Assembly: GCA_964418575.1 (NCBI GenBank)
Contig: CAYQMI010000051.1
Location: 1 to 25,532, forward strand
DNA: 25,532 nt
Direction: 5' to 3'
Source: Glaciecola sp964418575
GTDB lineage: Bacteria > Pseudomonadota > Gammaproteobacteria > Enterobacterales > Alteromonadaceae
Shown here one piece after another: positions 8,392 through 16,337 of the stretch. Numbering within the stretch: the stretch's first letter is position 1; each line of letters starts with the position of its first letter. The notes beneath the pieces are model-generated. The model was not told where the DNA came from. It did not search any database and worked only from the letters and a program-made list of their open reading frames with translations. Both the position numbers and the translations under genes were made by a program.

Positions 8392-9256
8392 TGCCAATCA
8401 TTGCTCCTTTACCCACACCTTCAAACGCACTGACTAAAAAGCTCGCGGATGACATGCTGCAAAGTTCCTCGAGCATATGCTGTGCTAGGCACTCCACAGT
8501 AGAATCGTACTCAATGATTTCACATACTGACTTTACAATCGCCATTTCAAACTCTCCCTGAGAGGCTTCGTAAGCAAAGCAATAGTGAGTATCATCGCTA
8601 ATATTAGCGTTAAGCGTAAGAGTGCTGGCGGATACTAAGTCTTCTTTTGTGCCAATGTAAATATCGGCCCAACGCTCAGCCCAATATTTTTCGCGCGCCT
8701 CACTGCGCTGACCGTTTTCAATAATCACAACTTTTGAGCGATGCCCATGTGCAATTCGCTGACAATTGCCATCGTGCTTTTTAAGGCCATGAGTATAGTG
8801 ATAAAAAGGTGAGTCAATAACTTCAGCTCGCAAGAATATTTCAATGCCCTGCACGTTTTCAGGCAAATGCGTTTTGATGACATCTTTTAGATAAGCCGTT
8901 ACCGACTCCATGTTCACACTTGTATCATAAACAAAAGCGTAGGCCTCGGGTGGACACAGTAAATGGATAGATTTATTGCCTGCAAAATCAAAATCCACCT
9001 GCACGCGGCCTTGGTTTTGGTCGTGTGCTATCTCAACATTAGTGCTTTCAGCTGGGATCACTAGTTTGTGATCTACATAATCATCAATAAGGCGCTTAAG
9101 CTGTTTCTTAACAATGCCAAAGTCCTGCACCATGCTCTCTTCGTTCAGGCCGCCATCTAATATAATATCAACTATCCAGCTCTCCCCTACCATTCCTCTT
9201 TCAGGGCAAAGGTAAGAAAAGTCCATCACCGTTAAGTCATTTACAAATAGCTTCAT
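8384..9256 (-). CDS. Fused double PTPS/QueD-like protein (6-pyruvoyl-tetrahydropterin synthase fold)
   Basis: At 290 residues this is about twice the size of a PTPS or QueD subunit. The second half carries the zinc and thiol set: His156, Cys165 and HGH (His170, His172), plus a C-terminal STVE (Glu255). The first half has lost those residues but keeps the DFG turn (45-47), the VDH pair (Asp62-His63) and SVNME (Glu117). In PTPS enzymes the active site is shared between subunits, Cys from one and Asp-His from the next, so the halves look complementary. Possible roles are 6-carboxytetrahydropterin (queuosine) or another pterin reaction; the substrate cannot be read. No other queuosine genes lie nearby. 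Its start overlaps the yejK stop by 4 bases and its end overlaps the M23 start. Confidence 0.82.
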   Translation of the reverse strand: MKLFVNDLTVMDFSYLCPERGMVGESWIVDIILDGGLNEESMVQDFGIVKKQLKRLIDDYVDHKLVIPAESTNVEIAHDQNQGRVQVDFDFAGNKSIHLLCPPEAYAFVYDTSVNMESVTAYLKDVIKTHLPENVQGIEIFLRAEVIDSPFYHYTHGLKKHDGNCQRIAHGHRSKVVIIENGQRSEAREKYWAERWADIYIGTKEDLVSASTLTLNANISDDTHYCFAYEASQGEFEMAIVKSVCEIIEYDSTVECLAQHMLEELCSMSSASFLVSAFEGVGKGAMIGNE

Positions 9257-10281
9257 TCATCAGGCTCGCTATCAACAGACTTGGTAAGCTGGTCTTTCAA
9301 ATTCGGCGGTATGCCTTTAATGGTTAATACATCGTTACGCACATCGTAATGGACTCTGTCACCCAAGAGTTTGCGCTCAAAACTTACCGACACTCCGTTG
9401 CCTGCGCCTGAGAACTTTTTCATTGCGGTCATCATGCTGCGGTCGGGTTGAAACTCTTTTTCAATAGGCTGGGCTAAAGACGCGTTATATGAAGAAAAAC
9501 CGTCTTCGGTAGAGCCTTGACGAGGCAGAACGTTATCAAGGTCAGAAATTTGCACCTGCTCACCTAGGTTTACTTTTTCTTTGTAGTAATCGGCTAAGGC
9601 ATCTCTGTGCATCTGCTTTTCTGAAGAATCGAGTTGCTCTGAAGAAAGATACTCATCAACCTCGTGCAGCAAACGTTTGTTTTGTTGCTTAATATCTACC
9701 TTTTCTTCACAACCAATGAACTGCATGAAAAAGTCGCCAACTTTGCGTCCCATACGCCCTTTTAGAAAGCTAATGTAGCGATTTTGATCTTTGCTAATGT
9801 CGTACTGCGTTAAGTCTATACGCACCGCTATTTGCATTTTCGACAAATCAAGATGATGACTCTGAGAAATTTCAAGGTGATTGTTTACCTCAACGTGCTC
9901 TTTGGTATCGAGCATTGCAATCATCAAATAATCAGTCGCCAAATACTCATAGCGATTAAAAATCACAAAGCCGGTTTCTAGCATGGCTTCATTTACAATT
10001 GTGTCGAGTAAATGCTTGCCCGCAATTAAGCTAAACTCATGAAAATCTAAAGCGCCACTTGTCACGTCCGACAATAAATCTTTTACCGGATTTTCTTGGT
10101 CTTCAACAAAGCCACCTACACCTTTGCCAGGCTTGGTATTGAAGGTGCTATGCAGCTGACCACCTAAGCTGGTGATTTCAGGGGTGACTTCAAAGCAGCT
10201 TCCACGAGGTAAGAAATTTAGTTTGCCATCGTTAGTGAGCAATATTCTGTGCACAACAAACTGTTGAACGTTAGCACTCAT
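9253..10281 (-). CDS. yejK: Nucleoid-associated protein YejK (NdpA)
   Basis: A 342-residue homologue of E. coli YejK (335 residues), a minor nucleoid-associated protein. Segments that line up from memory are RYEYLATDYLMIAML, YISFLKGRMGRKVGDFFMQFIGCEE, FQPDRSMMTAMKKFSGAGNGVSVSFERKLLG and the C-terminal DVLTIKGIPPNLKDQL. There is no signal peptide or membrane segment, in keeping with DNA association. ATG 10281 has only a distant AAGG upstream, so translation initiation may be weak. It is the first gene of a four-gene minus-strand operon with 4- to 14-base overlaps, and divergent from yejL over a 223-base gap, the same arrangement as in enterobacteria. Confidence 0.95.
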   Translation of the reverse strand: MSANVQQFVVHRILLTNDGKLNFLPRGSCFEVTPEITSLGGQLHSTFNTKPGKGVGGFVEDQENPVKDLLSDVTSGALDFHEFSLIAGKHLLDTIVNEAMLETGFVIFNRYEYLATDYLMIAMLDTKEHVEVNNHLEISQSHHLDLSKMQIAVRIDLTQYDISKDQNRYISFLKGRMGRKVGDFFMQFIGCEEKVDIKQQNKRLLHEVDEYLSSEQLDSSEKQMHRDALADYYKEKVNLGEQVQISDLDNVLPRQGSTEDGFSSYNASLAQPIEKEFQPDRSMMTAMKKFSGAGNGVSVSFERKLLGDRVHYDVRNDVLTIKGIPPNLKDQLTKSVDSEPDE

Positions 10282-10406
10282 AAAATAAAAAGAACCTTTT
10301 TGTTAGAGGTTGTCTGAGCATTACATTGCTGCGTAAAACTTGGCGCAACAGATTGTTTAATATCAGTCCCTAAAACGGGAAATATTGATACCCAGTACAA
10401 CAAAAG

Positions 10407-10435
10407 TTGGTGTTCGCGTGAACTGCCTTTATACT
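10407..10435 (+). promoter_or_regulatory. Candidate yejL-pbgA promoter
   Basis: TTGGTG (10407-10412) and TATACT (10430-10435) are 17 bases apart, with the -10 matching five of six consensus bases. It lies about 70 bases before yejL, in the shared gap with yejK. The -35 match is poor (three of six). Confidence 0.45.
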
Positions 10436-10504
10436 TTGGCTCATTATCCGCGATGTTGTTCGCAATTGTACCGAGTTTTCACTCAAAAATCATAGGACAA
10501 ATGT

Positions 10505-10723
10505 ATGCCCATTCAGTCAAAGTATAGCAACGCAGAATTTGAAGCACTGATGCAGGACGTATTTGTAGCTATCGAAAAAAATAAAGCCGACCGAGACTTG
10601 TCCATTATGGCATTAGGTAATGTTTTGGCGACAATTTTCACCCACCAAGTGAATCCAAAGGATCGTGAAGCAATGGTTGAACAATTTTGTAATGTGCTGA
10701 GAAAAAGCACAGCAAGCGCTTAA
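10505..10723 (+). CDS. yejL: YejL family (DUF1414) small protein
   Basis: A 72-residue protein of the DUF1414/YejL family. It keeps the pattern SKYSNAEFEALMQDV, KNKADRDLSIMALGNVLATI and a basic C-terminus, matching E. coli YejL (75 residues) along its length. It is small, helical and probably cytoplasmic; the role is unknown. The start is ATG 10505 with AGGA about eight bases before; an out-of-frame ATG lies at 10501. It sits 40 bases before the PbgA-like gene and is likely cotranscribed with it, as in enterobacteria. Confidence 0.93.
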   Translation: MPIQSKYSNAEFEALMQDVFVAIEKNKADRDLSIMALGNVLATIFTHQVNPKDREAMVEQFCNVLRKSTASA

Positions 10724-10763
10724 AACTTATGCCAAACGTAAATAATAAGAATAATTACTCATT

Positions 10764-12263
10764 ATGATTTATACCGAATCTCCAAGACGTAAGCAGATCA
10801 CACAACAAGTTGCATGGGGCCATTGGTTTGCCCTTGCCAACATTGGTATGGCTATTTTTATATCATCCGTATATTTGTTTTCTACTTCAGTAGCCGACAC
10901 ACCGCTTAGCTTTATTTATATGCTGAGCACTTGGTTTGGCCATATTAGTTTTATTACCTTTTTGGTATTTGTGGTGGTGTTATTGCCTCTTTGCTATCAA
11001 ATAACCAATATGCGGGTATTGCGCGGCATTGGCTCAGTTGTTTCGGCGGTAGGTTTAGCCTTGTTAGCTTTCGATGCGCTCATTTATAACAACACAGGCT
11101 TTCATATTAGCTTTAGCTCTGCTGCCCTTCTGCGCAGTGAAACCCAAGTTCAAGTGAGCGCCTTTAGCTGGCTGCAATGGTTTTATTTAGCTCTTCTGTT
11201 TATTATTTGGTTGATGTTTCAGTTAGTCATAGCCAATGCCATTTATAAACGATTAAATAAACTGCAACGCTTGCGCATTGGTCCCTATATCACAAGCGTG
11301 TTTGTGATTTGCTTTGTATCAAGTCATGCCATCCACGTATGGGCAGATGCTAAGTTGTATACGCCAGTATTAAAACAAGACAACATGTTTCCGCTAAGCT
11401 ACCCAGCAACAGCAAAAACCTTAATGGCGCGCTATGGTTTTTTAGATTTGGAAGACCGTCAGCAGCGAGAAGACTTGCAGCTTCAGGGCGTGAGCAATCG
11501 TTTTGTATATCCGCCTAAAAACGTGTTCTGTAGTGTTAACAGCGAAAAGAAAGTTGTGGTACTCGCTAGCACAGAGGTAATTGAAAACGAAACCCTCGCG
11601 GGCTTTAATTCCAATATATTTCATTTGAACTCGCAAACATCACCTACCCGCTTTTTTGCGCAGCTTCAGTACGGCATACCTGCAAATTTGATAATTAGAA
11701 CCTCCGCACCACCTGTGATGCTTGACCTACTCAACGCATTTTCAGTACCTAATATGGTGTATAACACTGCCGATACGCCTGAAATGGACTGGGATACATT
11801 TAGCAATGCCTTAAACGATACACCAACGGGTTTGTATCTTGGCCTTGTTACGAAAGACGAATTAAATGACCTAGACTTTGAGCAACTAAGAGCAAAGGCC
11901 TCAGTGATTGTGCTTGCCCAAGATGCTGCGAGCAATATGTACAAGCTATATTCAAACTTTATTGATAATCAACAGGCTTCAACCAACGAAGATATTGCCC
12001 CTACTGTTATGCGCGAGTTTGAATGTCTTGCCGATGTTTACCGATTTTCTACTGGGCAAGCTTTGCAATCACCAAGTCGTGATTGGCTGGTAAGCACTAT
12101 GGGTGAAAATATTATTTATTTCAAAGCTCCCTACCTTACTGAAGTTGCAAAAGACGGAAGCTACGAAGTTACCGATATTACTGACCAATCCCAAGTCTTA
12201 ATTGATATTGACACTAATATGCTGAGTCGCTCGATTAAGCATTTGGAGAATTTTAGTAAGTAA
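10764..12263 (+). CDS. Shortened PbgA/YejM-like inner-membrane protein with reduced pseudo-sulfatase domain
   Basis: The first ~250 residues match the DUF3413 membrane part of YejM/PbgA: QQVAWGHWFALANI at the start, five membrane segments (roughly 20-40, 50-73, 80-105, 135-160, 172-192), then SSHAIHVWADAKLY and PLSYPATAKTLMARYGFLD. In enterobacteria PbgA is essential, senses periplasmic lipopolysaccharide and tunes LpxC degradation through LapB. The periplasmic part is much reduced: about 300 residues instead of ~395, with no recognisable sulfatase metal or nucleophile residues and no equivalent of the WSHGH segment. A trace remains (SPTRFFAQLQYGIPA). The reading frame is open throughout, so it is a compact variant rather than an obvious pseudogene. 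It follows yejL. Confidence 0.82.
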   Translation: MIYTESPRRKQITQQVAWGHWFALANIGMAIFISSVYLFSTSVADTPLSFIYMLSTWFGHISFITFLVFVVVLLPLCYQITNMRVLRGIGSVVSAVGLALLAFDALIYNNTGFHISFSSAALLRSETQVQVSAFSWLQWFYLALLFIIWLMFQLVIANAIYKRLNKLQRLRIGPYITSVFVICFVSSHAIHVWADAKLYTPVLKQDNMFPLSYPATAKTLMARYGFLDLEDRQQREDLQLQGVSNRFVYPPKNVFCSVNSEKKVVVLASTEVIENETLAGFNSNIFHLNSQTSPTRFFAQLQYGIPANLIIRTSAPPVMLDLLNAFSVPNMVYNTADTPEMDWDTFSNALNDTPTGLYLGLVTKDELNDLDFEQLRAKASVIVLAQDAASNMYKLYSNFIDNQQASTNEDIAPTVMREFECLADVYRFSTGQALQSPSRDWLVSTMGENIIYFKAPYLTEVAKDGSYEVTDITDQSQVLIDIDTNMLSRSIKHLENFSK

Positions 12264-12376
12264 TGAAGCTGGATTCATTTTAAGGAACTTATCGATAGCA
12301 ACGTAAACGCGGGCTGAGCCAAGAATCGTCAAAATGAGTATATTTATATTTGTGACCTATTGATTGTCGAAAGCCC

Positions 12377-13102
12377 ATGTACGAGATGAAGACCGCTGAT
12401 AAAGCCAAAAGTAAATTCACTGTACCTTACTTAATTGCGCTGATTTGCGTCTTTTTACCTTTTTTTTCAGTGCATTTAACCTTCGCCATATCGATTTACT
12501 TTGATAATTTAAACCTTTGCATACCCTATTGGCAGCAATGTCATTCCATCAGTGCCACCGGCCGTCAATATCCTGAGTTTTTCTTTTTTAAAGCTCTGCT
12601 TATTCCTGCTGCAGTATTTATGGCCGCATATTGGTTGCTGCTCTATCAATGGCTACAGAATATTACTAACGGACAAATCCGAGCGCGTACCATAACCATA
12701 ATGGGGCTTATCGCTTCAATTGCTTTGGTTGTTTACACCGTTACCTTGGGCGCAGTTGGGGAGCCCTATGCCCTGGCTAGAAGGATTGGCGTGATTTTTT
12801 ATTTTGCATTTACCTCTTTTGCTCACCTGATACTGCTGCATACCCTTGAAAAAGTCGATACGCTTTCATTACAATTAACCGTCTATAAACAACGTTTAAT
12901 GTGGATAAGTTCAGTTTTGGTGAGTACCGCAATAATTAGCGTCTTATTGGGATATTTTTGGAGCGATGGCTGGGATAATTGGGAAAACGCTTATGAATGG
13001 TGGTTTGCTGTTTTAATGGTGGCCATGTTCTATCAAGTTGCGAAGATGTGGAAGACAACTGGCTTTGAGATAAATATATCGACATCAAAATCCTCTTCTT
13101 AA
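12377..13102 (+). CDS. Six-helix membrane protein, Frag1/DRAM/Sfk1-like
   Basis: A 241-residue polytopic membrane protein with about six hydrophobic helices (near 16-38, 68-92, 105-128, 134-154, 170-192, 203-222). Between helices 1 and 2 is an extracytoplasmic loop with two cysteines (CIPYWQQC) and an ISATGRQYPEFFFFKA stretch. That reminds me of the ISxTG-PE motif of Frag1/DRAM/Sfk1 proteins, a family of uncertain role in lipid and stress biology. ATG 12377 is followed by a second in-frame ATG at 12386; neither has a clear ribosome site. The last 18 bases overlap the end of the convergent Omp85-like gene. Family call is tentative; a membrane protein is certain. Confidence 0.75.
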   Translation: MYEMKTADKAKSKFTVPYLIALICVFLPFFSVHLTFAISIYFDNLNLCIPYWQQCHSISATGRQYPEFFFFKALLIPAAVFMAAYWLLLYQWLQNITNGQIRARTITIMGLIASIALVVYTVTLGAVGEPYALARRIGVIFYFAFTSFAHLILLHTLEKVDTLSLQLTVYKQRLMWISSVLVSTAIISVLLGYFWSDGWDNWENAYEWWFAVLMVAMFYQVAKMWKTTGFEINISTSKSSS

Positions 13103-14788
13103 CTGGATACTCCACTCCCAAGTATTGACGCTCTCGCCATCGCCCAAGGGTTTTGCAATATCGATATGCACCACGCCAGGATTACTGGCTTTGTTTGAGT
13201 ATAAACGTGCGCCAAACCCAGTGCTAGCGAGCAGGCTTTGGTCTTCATTTAAGTTGGAAAAATCGCCGTCATAAGCCCTACCAACATCAACAAAAGCTGC
13301 AAAGCCCAACTCGAACAATTGATAAAAGCTATAGTCAGTGTAAAAACGCGTCTCCAAACTAGCCGAAAAGCGCTTGTTGCCGTGTTGATATTGCAAAGGA
13401 TATCCTCTTACTCCGTTGTCATCATCAATCACGATAGGACGATCTGCAAAAGGGTTCTTTGCAATAGTGGCTGAAGCCTGCGCGTAATATCCAATTAGAG
13501 GCGATAAGCGATAGAAATATTCCGCTTGTCCGTTAAATCGCGCATAGTCTTCAATATCGGTGTTGAGAATGCTTTCAAAATTTGCGCTCAACAGCAATAG
13601 GCCCTCACCAATCAAGCTACCTTTGCGTAAGCCAAATTGAGTGTGGGTGCCTACACCACCGCTATCGTTATTCAGCTCAAAACCTAACTGCATATACAAT
13701 TCCCACCCTAAGTTAATGTCTTCTGGCTGCCTAATCAGGTAAATATCTTGCATGACCTGAATATCTCGCTGAACAAATTCATAGCCTAGCCATGGATATA
13801 AGAAGTCACGTGTTTCTGGAACAAAGTTTGTGTGGCTGTTGTTTTGAAGCATCTCGTTGATAAACGCTGGATTTTCAAAAAACTCAATTCCCTGAGATGG
13901 GCTATCTGGCGCACTTATAAACTCAAGTCGCTCTCGATTTACACCAAAGCGCACACGCTGAGTTTCTTCGTTGCTTGCGCTGAGCTGAATACCGTAGGCA
14001 GCACGAAGGTTCAATTCATCAATAGAAAGACTGTTGCGAGTATCTCCATTTTGGAAAATGTCCTCAATACGCTTGTTCGTAAAGGCTGAGACGAGTGCAC
14101 TGTACTCACTCGCTAAATGATAAAAGGGTTTATCAAAAGCCACTCCATATGCTTCACCGTCGTCATTATCAGCAATCGTTATTGCTACGTTTGAATGCCT
14201 GACCCACGGAAAAGCAGAGCGCATAGAAAATTGATAGCCCGTTCGCTGTTCATCTTTTCGGTAGCGAAAGGTACTACGAATACCCAAACCTAAAAGGTTA
14301 TCCTCTCTCACACCAACAATGGTGCTGTTCTCTCCCCCACTACGACTAAAGGAAAGTGTTGGAATGAGTGACCAGTTGTCAAAGGTAGTTACGCGTATAT
14401 TCACATTCTTAGATGCGCAATCAAATTCGGCCTTAATATTCGCATTTGCAATGTACCGCTCAGCCCTGAGAAGTGCTTCAGCCTCAACAATATCGGCTTG
14501 AGTCACTTCATCACCTTCATCAAAAGGCAAGCGCTCTGCAACAACAGAGGGCTTTGTATTGATATGCAGCGCATTGGCCCACGTGTGCAAAACAATCGCG
14601 TCAGCAGCGGTTTCGTCGAATATAGGCTGTGTGTCAATAGAGACGCTAGTGACTGTAAATAGGACATCACTTTGATTTTGACCTGCGCATGCATCGGTTG
14701 ATGATGCAAATGATTGACTTGCGTAAATGCACGTTGCTATAACAACTGATGTAGTTGAGAAGAGGGAAGCTTTTCGATAGCAATTCAT
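13085..14788 (-). CDS. Omp85/BamA-TamA-like outer membrane protein
   Basis: A 567-residue outer-membrane protein. A signal peptide (cleavage likely near residue 28, after SFA) is followed by one short POTRA-like domain (about 42-135) and a 16-strand-type barrel ending in the aromatic RRGF. The Omp85 loop-6 motif is present as GVRGYP (VRGYP 460-464). Cys34 and Cys124 could form a disulfide across the POTRA. Family members insert barrel proteins (BamA) or translocate substrates (TamA, two-partner secretion); having only one POTRA, this is not the main BamA. A very strong ribosome site (GGGGGAGGG) lies five bases before ATG 14788. It is convergent with the Frag1-like gene (18-base overlap). Substrate unknown. 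Confidence 0.88.
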   Translation of the reverse strand: MNCYRKASLFSTTSVVIATCIYASQSFASSTDACAGQNQSDVLFTVTSVSIDTQPIFDETAADAIVLHTWANALHINTKPSVVAERLPFDEGDEVTQADIVEAEALLRAERYIANANIKAEFDCASKNVNIRVTTFDNWSLIPTLSFSRSGGENSTIVGVREDNLLGLGIRSTFRYRKDEQRTGYQFSMRSAFPWVRHSNVAITIADNDDGEAYGVAFDKPFYHLASEYSALVSAFTNKRIEDIFQNGDTRNSLSIDELNLRAAYGIQLSASNEETQRVRFGVNRERLEFISAPDSPSQGIEFFENPAFINEMLQNNSHTNFVPETRDFLYPWLGYEFVQRDIQVMQDIYLIRQPEDINLGWELYMQLGFELNNDSGGVGTHTQFGLRKGSLIGEGLLLLSANFESILNTDIEDYARFNGQAEYFYRLSPLIGYYAQASATIAKNPFADRPIVIDDDNGVRGYPLQYQHGNKRFSASLETRFYTDYSFYQLFELGFAAFVDVGRAYDGDFSNLNEDQSLLASTGFGARLYSNKASNPGVVHIDIAKPLGDGESVNTWEWSIQLRRGF

Positions 14789-15297
14789 TACAACCCTCCC
14801 CCTTGTAGCGTTTGTGAGGTGTTTTACATAAAAGTATAATTTAGATACAAACTACTAAGTTTTGTGGATCTCATTACAAAGTGAACAAAGGGCAGGCTAA
14901 GATCACCAGTCATTTTTGCATTGGCAAAAATTGCGACTTTAAAAGACTTCACTGTAACCATATTTTACAGTTAAATGGCAAAGTCATAATGTTATTTTTT
15001 TCAGAAACTAATCTTGTTTTAAAGACTTTCCCTAACCATTCTCACATTTTAACTATGCATGTACAGTAACACTCAAAATTTGCGTAACAATCTTTATAGG
15101 CAGTAAAATTGTGTGAGGTTTAAGCATTTTCTAACGGCCAACTGCGTTACAACTTATCGGGTCTAACTTGGTATCAAAATTTTTTTACTGTTTTTTTAAA
15201 AATTACGAGCAAGAAATACGACTCTAATGATAGAACATGTACAATAACTTTATACTAGCGGGTATGTCTGATTTAACTACAAATATAGAACAGTGTT
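14789..15297. other. AT-rich intergenic region between the Omp85-like and 2OG-oxygenase genes
   Basis: This 509-base gap separates two divergent genes and must hold both promoters. It is visibly richer in A and T than the flanking genes, with T/A runs near 15178-15205. A 62-codon frame opening with GTG (14881-15069) has no ribosome site and an unremarkable product, so I do not call it. I saw no convincing operator, RNA gene or repeat; a small RNA cannot be excluded. Confidence 0.5.
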
Positions 15298-16110
15298 ATG
15301 AATGCTAGCCTACCGTCAAATTGGAAAACATGGGTGCTTAATGCCCTGTTGAAAGGTACGCCCTCTGCCGAGATTATGAGATCTCTGCTAGAAAAGGGCT
15401 TTACTTATGAACAAGTAAAATCAGCGCTTGGCAACAATATAAAAGCAAGCCATGAGATAATCAAAAGTCCTGCATTCTATCGAAAGCTATCTGGCCCTAC
15501 GTTAGTACAAAATATAGCAAACACCCGAGCACGCTATCTAGAGAATGAGCTCGCACAAATAATCCAACTAGATGACTTTTTGTTCCCAGAACAATGTGAA
15601 CAACTGATCTCTTTGTCTTCACAAAAACTAGAGCGCTCGAAAGTTGCATCAAAAGATGGGTATTCAACGCACCGAACGTCAAGCACATGTGAGCTATCAA
15701 GTTTCAACAATCAATTTGTGGCGCAGCTCAATCAGCACATTGTCAACACTCTGGGCGTTGATGTTGGCGACAATGAAACTATTCAAGCACAGCACTATGC
15801 TGTGGGACAAGAGTTTAAGCTACACTCTGATTATTTTGAACCTGCGTCTGAAGGCTGGGAATTGCAGGGTAAAACTAGAGGGCAACGCACTTGGACCTTT
15901 ATGATTTACTTGAATGGAAAATGTACAGGCGGTGAGACGGAGTTTCCAAAGCTGGGAATCAAAGTCAGTCCAAAAGCGGGGCGAGCACTTATTTGGAACA
16001 ACCTTTATCCTAATGGCACGCCAAATCCACATACTATGCACAAGTCAAATCCTGTTACAAAAGGCGAGAAAGTAATCATCACCAAATGGTTTAGAGATCA
16101 ACAACAGTAA
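15298..16110 (+). CDS. 2-oxoglutarate/Fe(II) oxygenase, prolyl 4-hydroxylase type
   Basis: A 270-residue protein with a C-terminal P4Hc domain (about 85-268). It shows the HxD iron motif (His176, Asp178 in KLHSDYFEP), GGETEFPKLG, the distal iron ligand His248 in HTMHKSNPV, and Lys258 ten residues later for 2-oxoglutarate, then ITKWFR. Such enzymes hydroxylate proline or other residues with O2 and 2-oxoglutarate. Before it is a small helical module (about 8-45, W..WVLNALLKG...LLEKGFTYEQVKSAL), possibly for substrate docking. There is no signal peptide, so it acts in the cytoplasm. Start ATG 15298 fits; the ribosome site is weak. It is monocistronic. Catalytic residues are complete; the substrate is unknown. 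Confidence 0.92.
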   Translation: MNASLPSNWKTWVLNALLKGTPSAEIMRSLLEKGFTYEQVKSALGNNIKASHEIIKSPAFYRKLSGPTLVQNIANTRARYLENELAQIIQLDDFLFPEQCEQLISLSSQKLERSKVASKDGYSTHRTSSTCELSSFNNQFVAQLNQHIVNTLGVDVGDNETIQAQHYAVGQEFKLHSDYFEPASEGWELQGKTRGQRTWTFMIYLNGKCTGGETEFPKLGIKVSPKAGRALIWNNLYPNGTPNPHTMHKSNPVTKGEKVIITKWFRDQQQ

Positions 16111-16235
16111 CGATTATGAAATGCTATGGGTTAAAGTTTCACATTTTCATTCTTGCGCTGGTTAAAAACCACCTAAGGAAACAACTGGAGGCAACTATTA
16201 CTGATTGTTTGCGCCACTTTCGCAGATTTGGGAGG

Positions 16236-16253
16236 TTCCCGCCTTCGCGGGAA
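16236..16253. repeat. REP-like GC-rich palindrome
   Basis: TTCCCGC-CTTC-GCGGGAA forms a perfect 7-bp stem with a 4-base loop, embedded in AT-rich intergenic DNA and followed by GGACGCTGATTACTGG. It resembles the TTCCCGC...GCGGGAATGACG palindromes dispersed between genes of many proteobacteria. Only one copy is in the window. Confidence 0.55.
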
Positions 16254-16337
16254 GGACGCTGATTACTGGTTACTACAATATCCAGACTAAATTGCTTAAA
16301 CAAGCGGTATCAACCGTCATCGCAACAAAGATGTTCT

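Noticed and set aside
12262..12280. Small hairpin AATGAA/TTCATT after the PbgA-like gene as a terminator
   Set aside because: Six A/T-rich base pairs with only a short T stretch; too weak to call.
14881..15069. 62-codon frame starting with GTG in the large intergenic gap
   Set aside because: No ribosome site, no recognisable pattern, and its composition is like the AT-rich gap itself.
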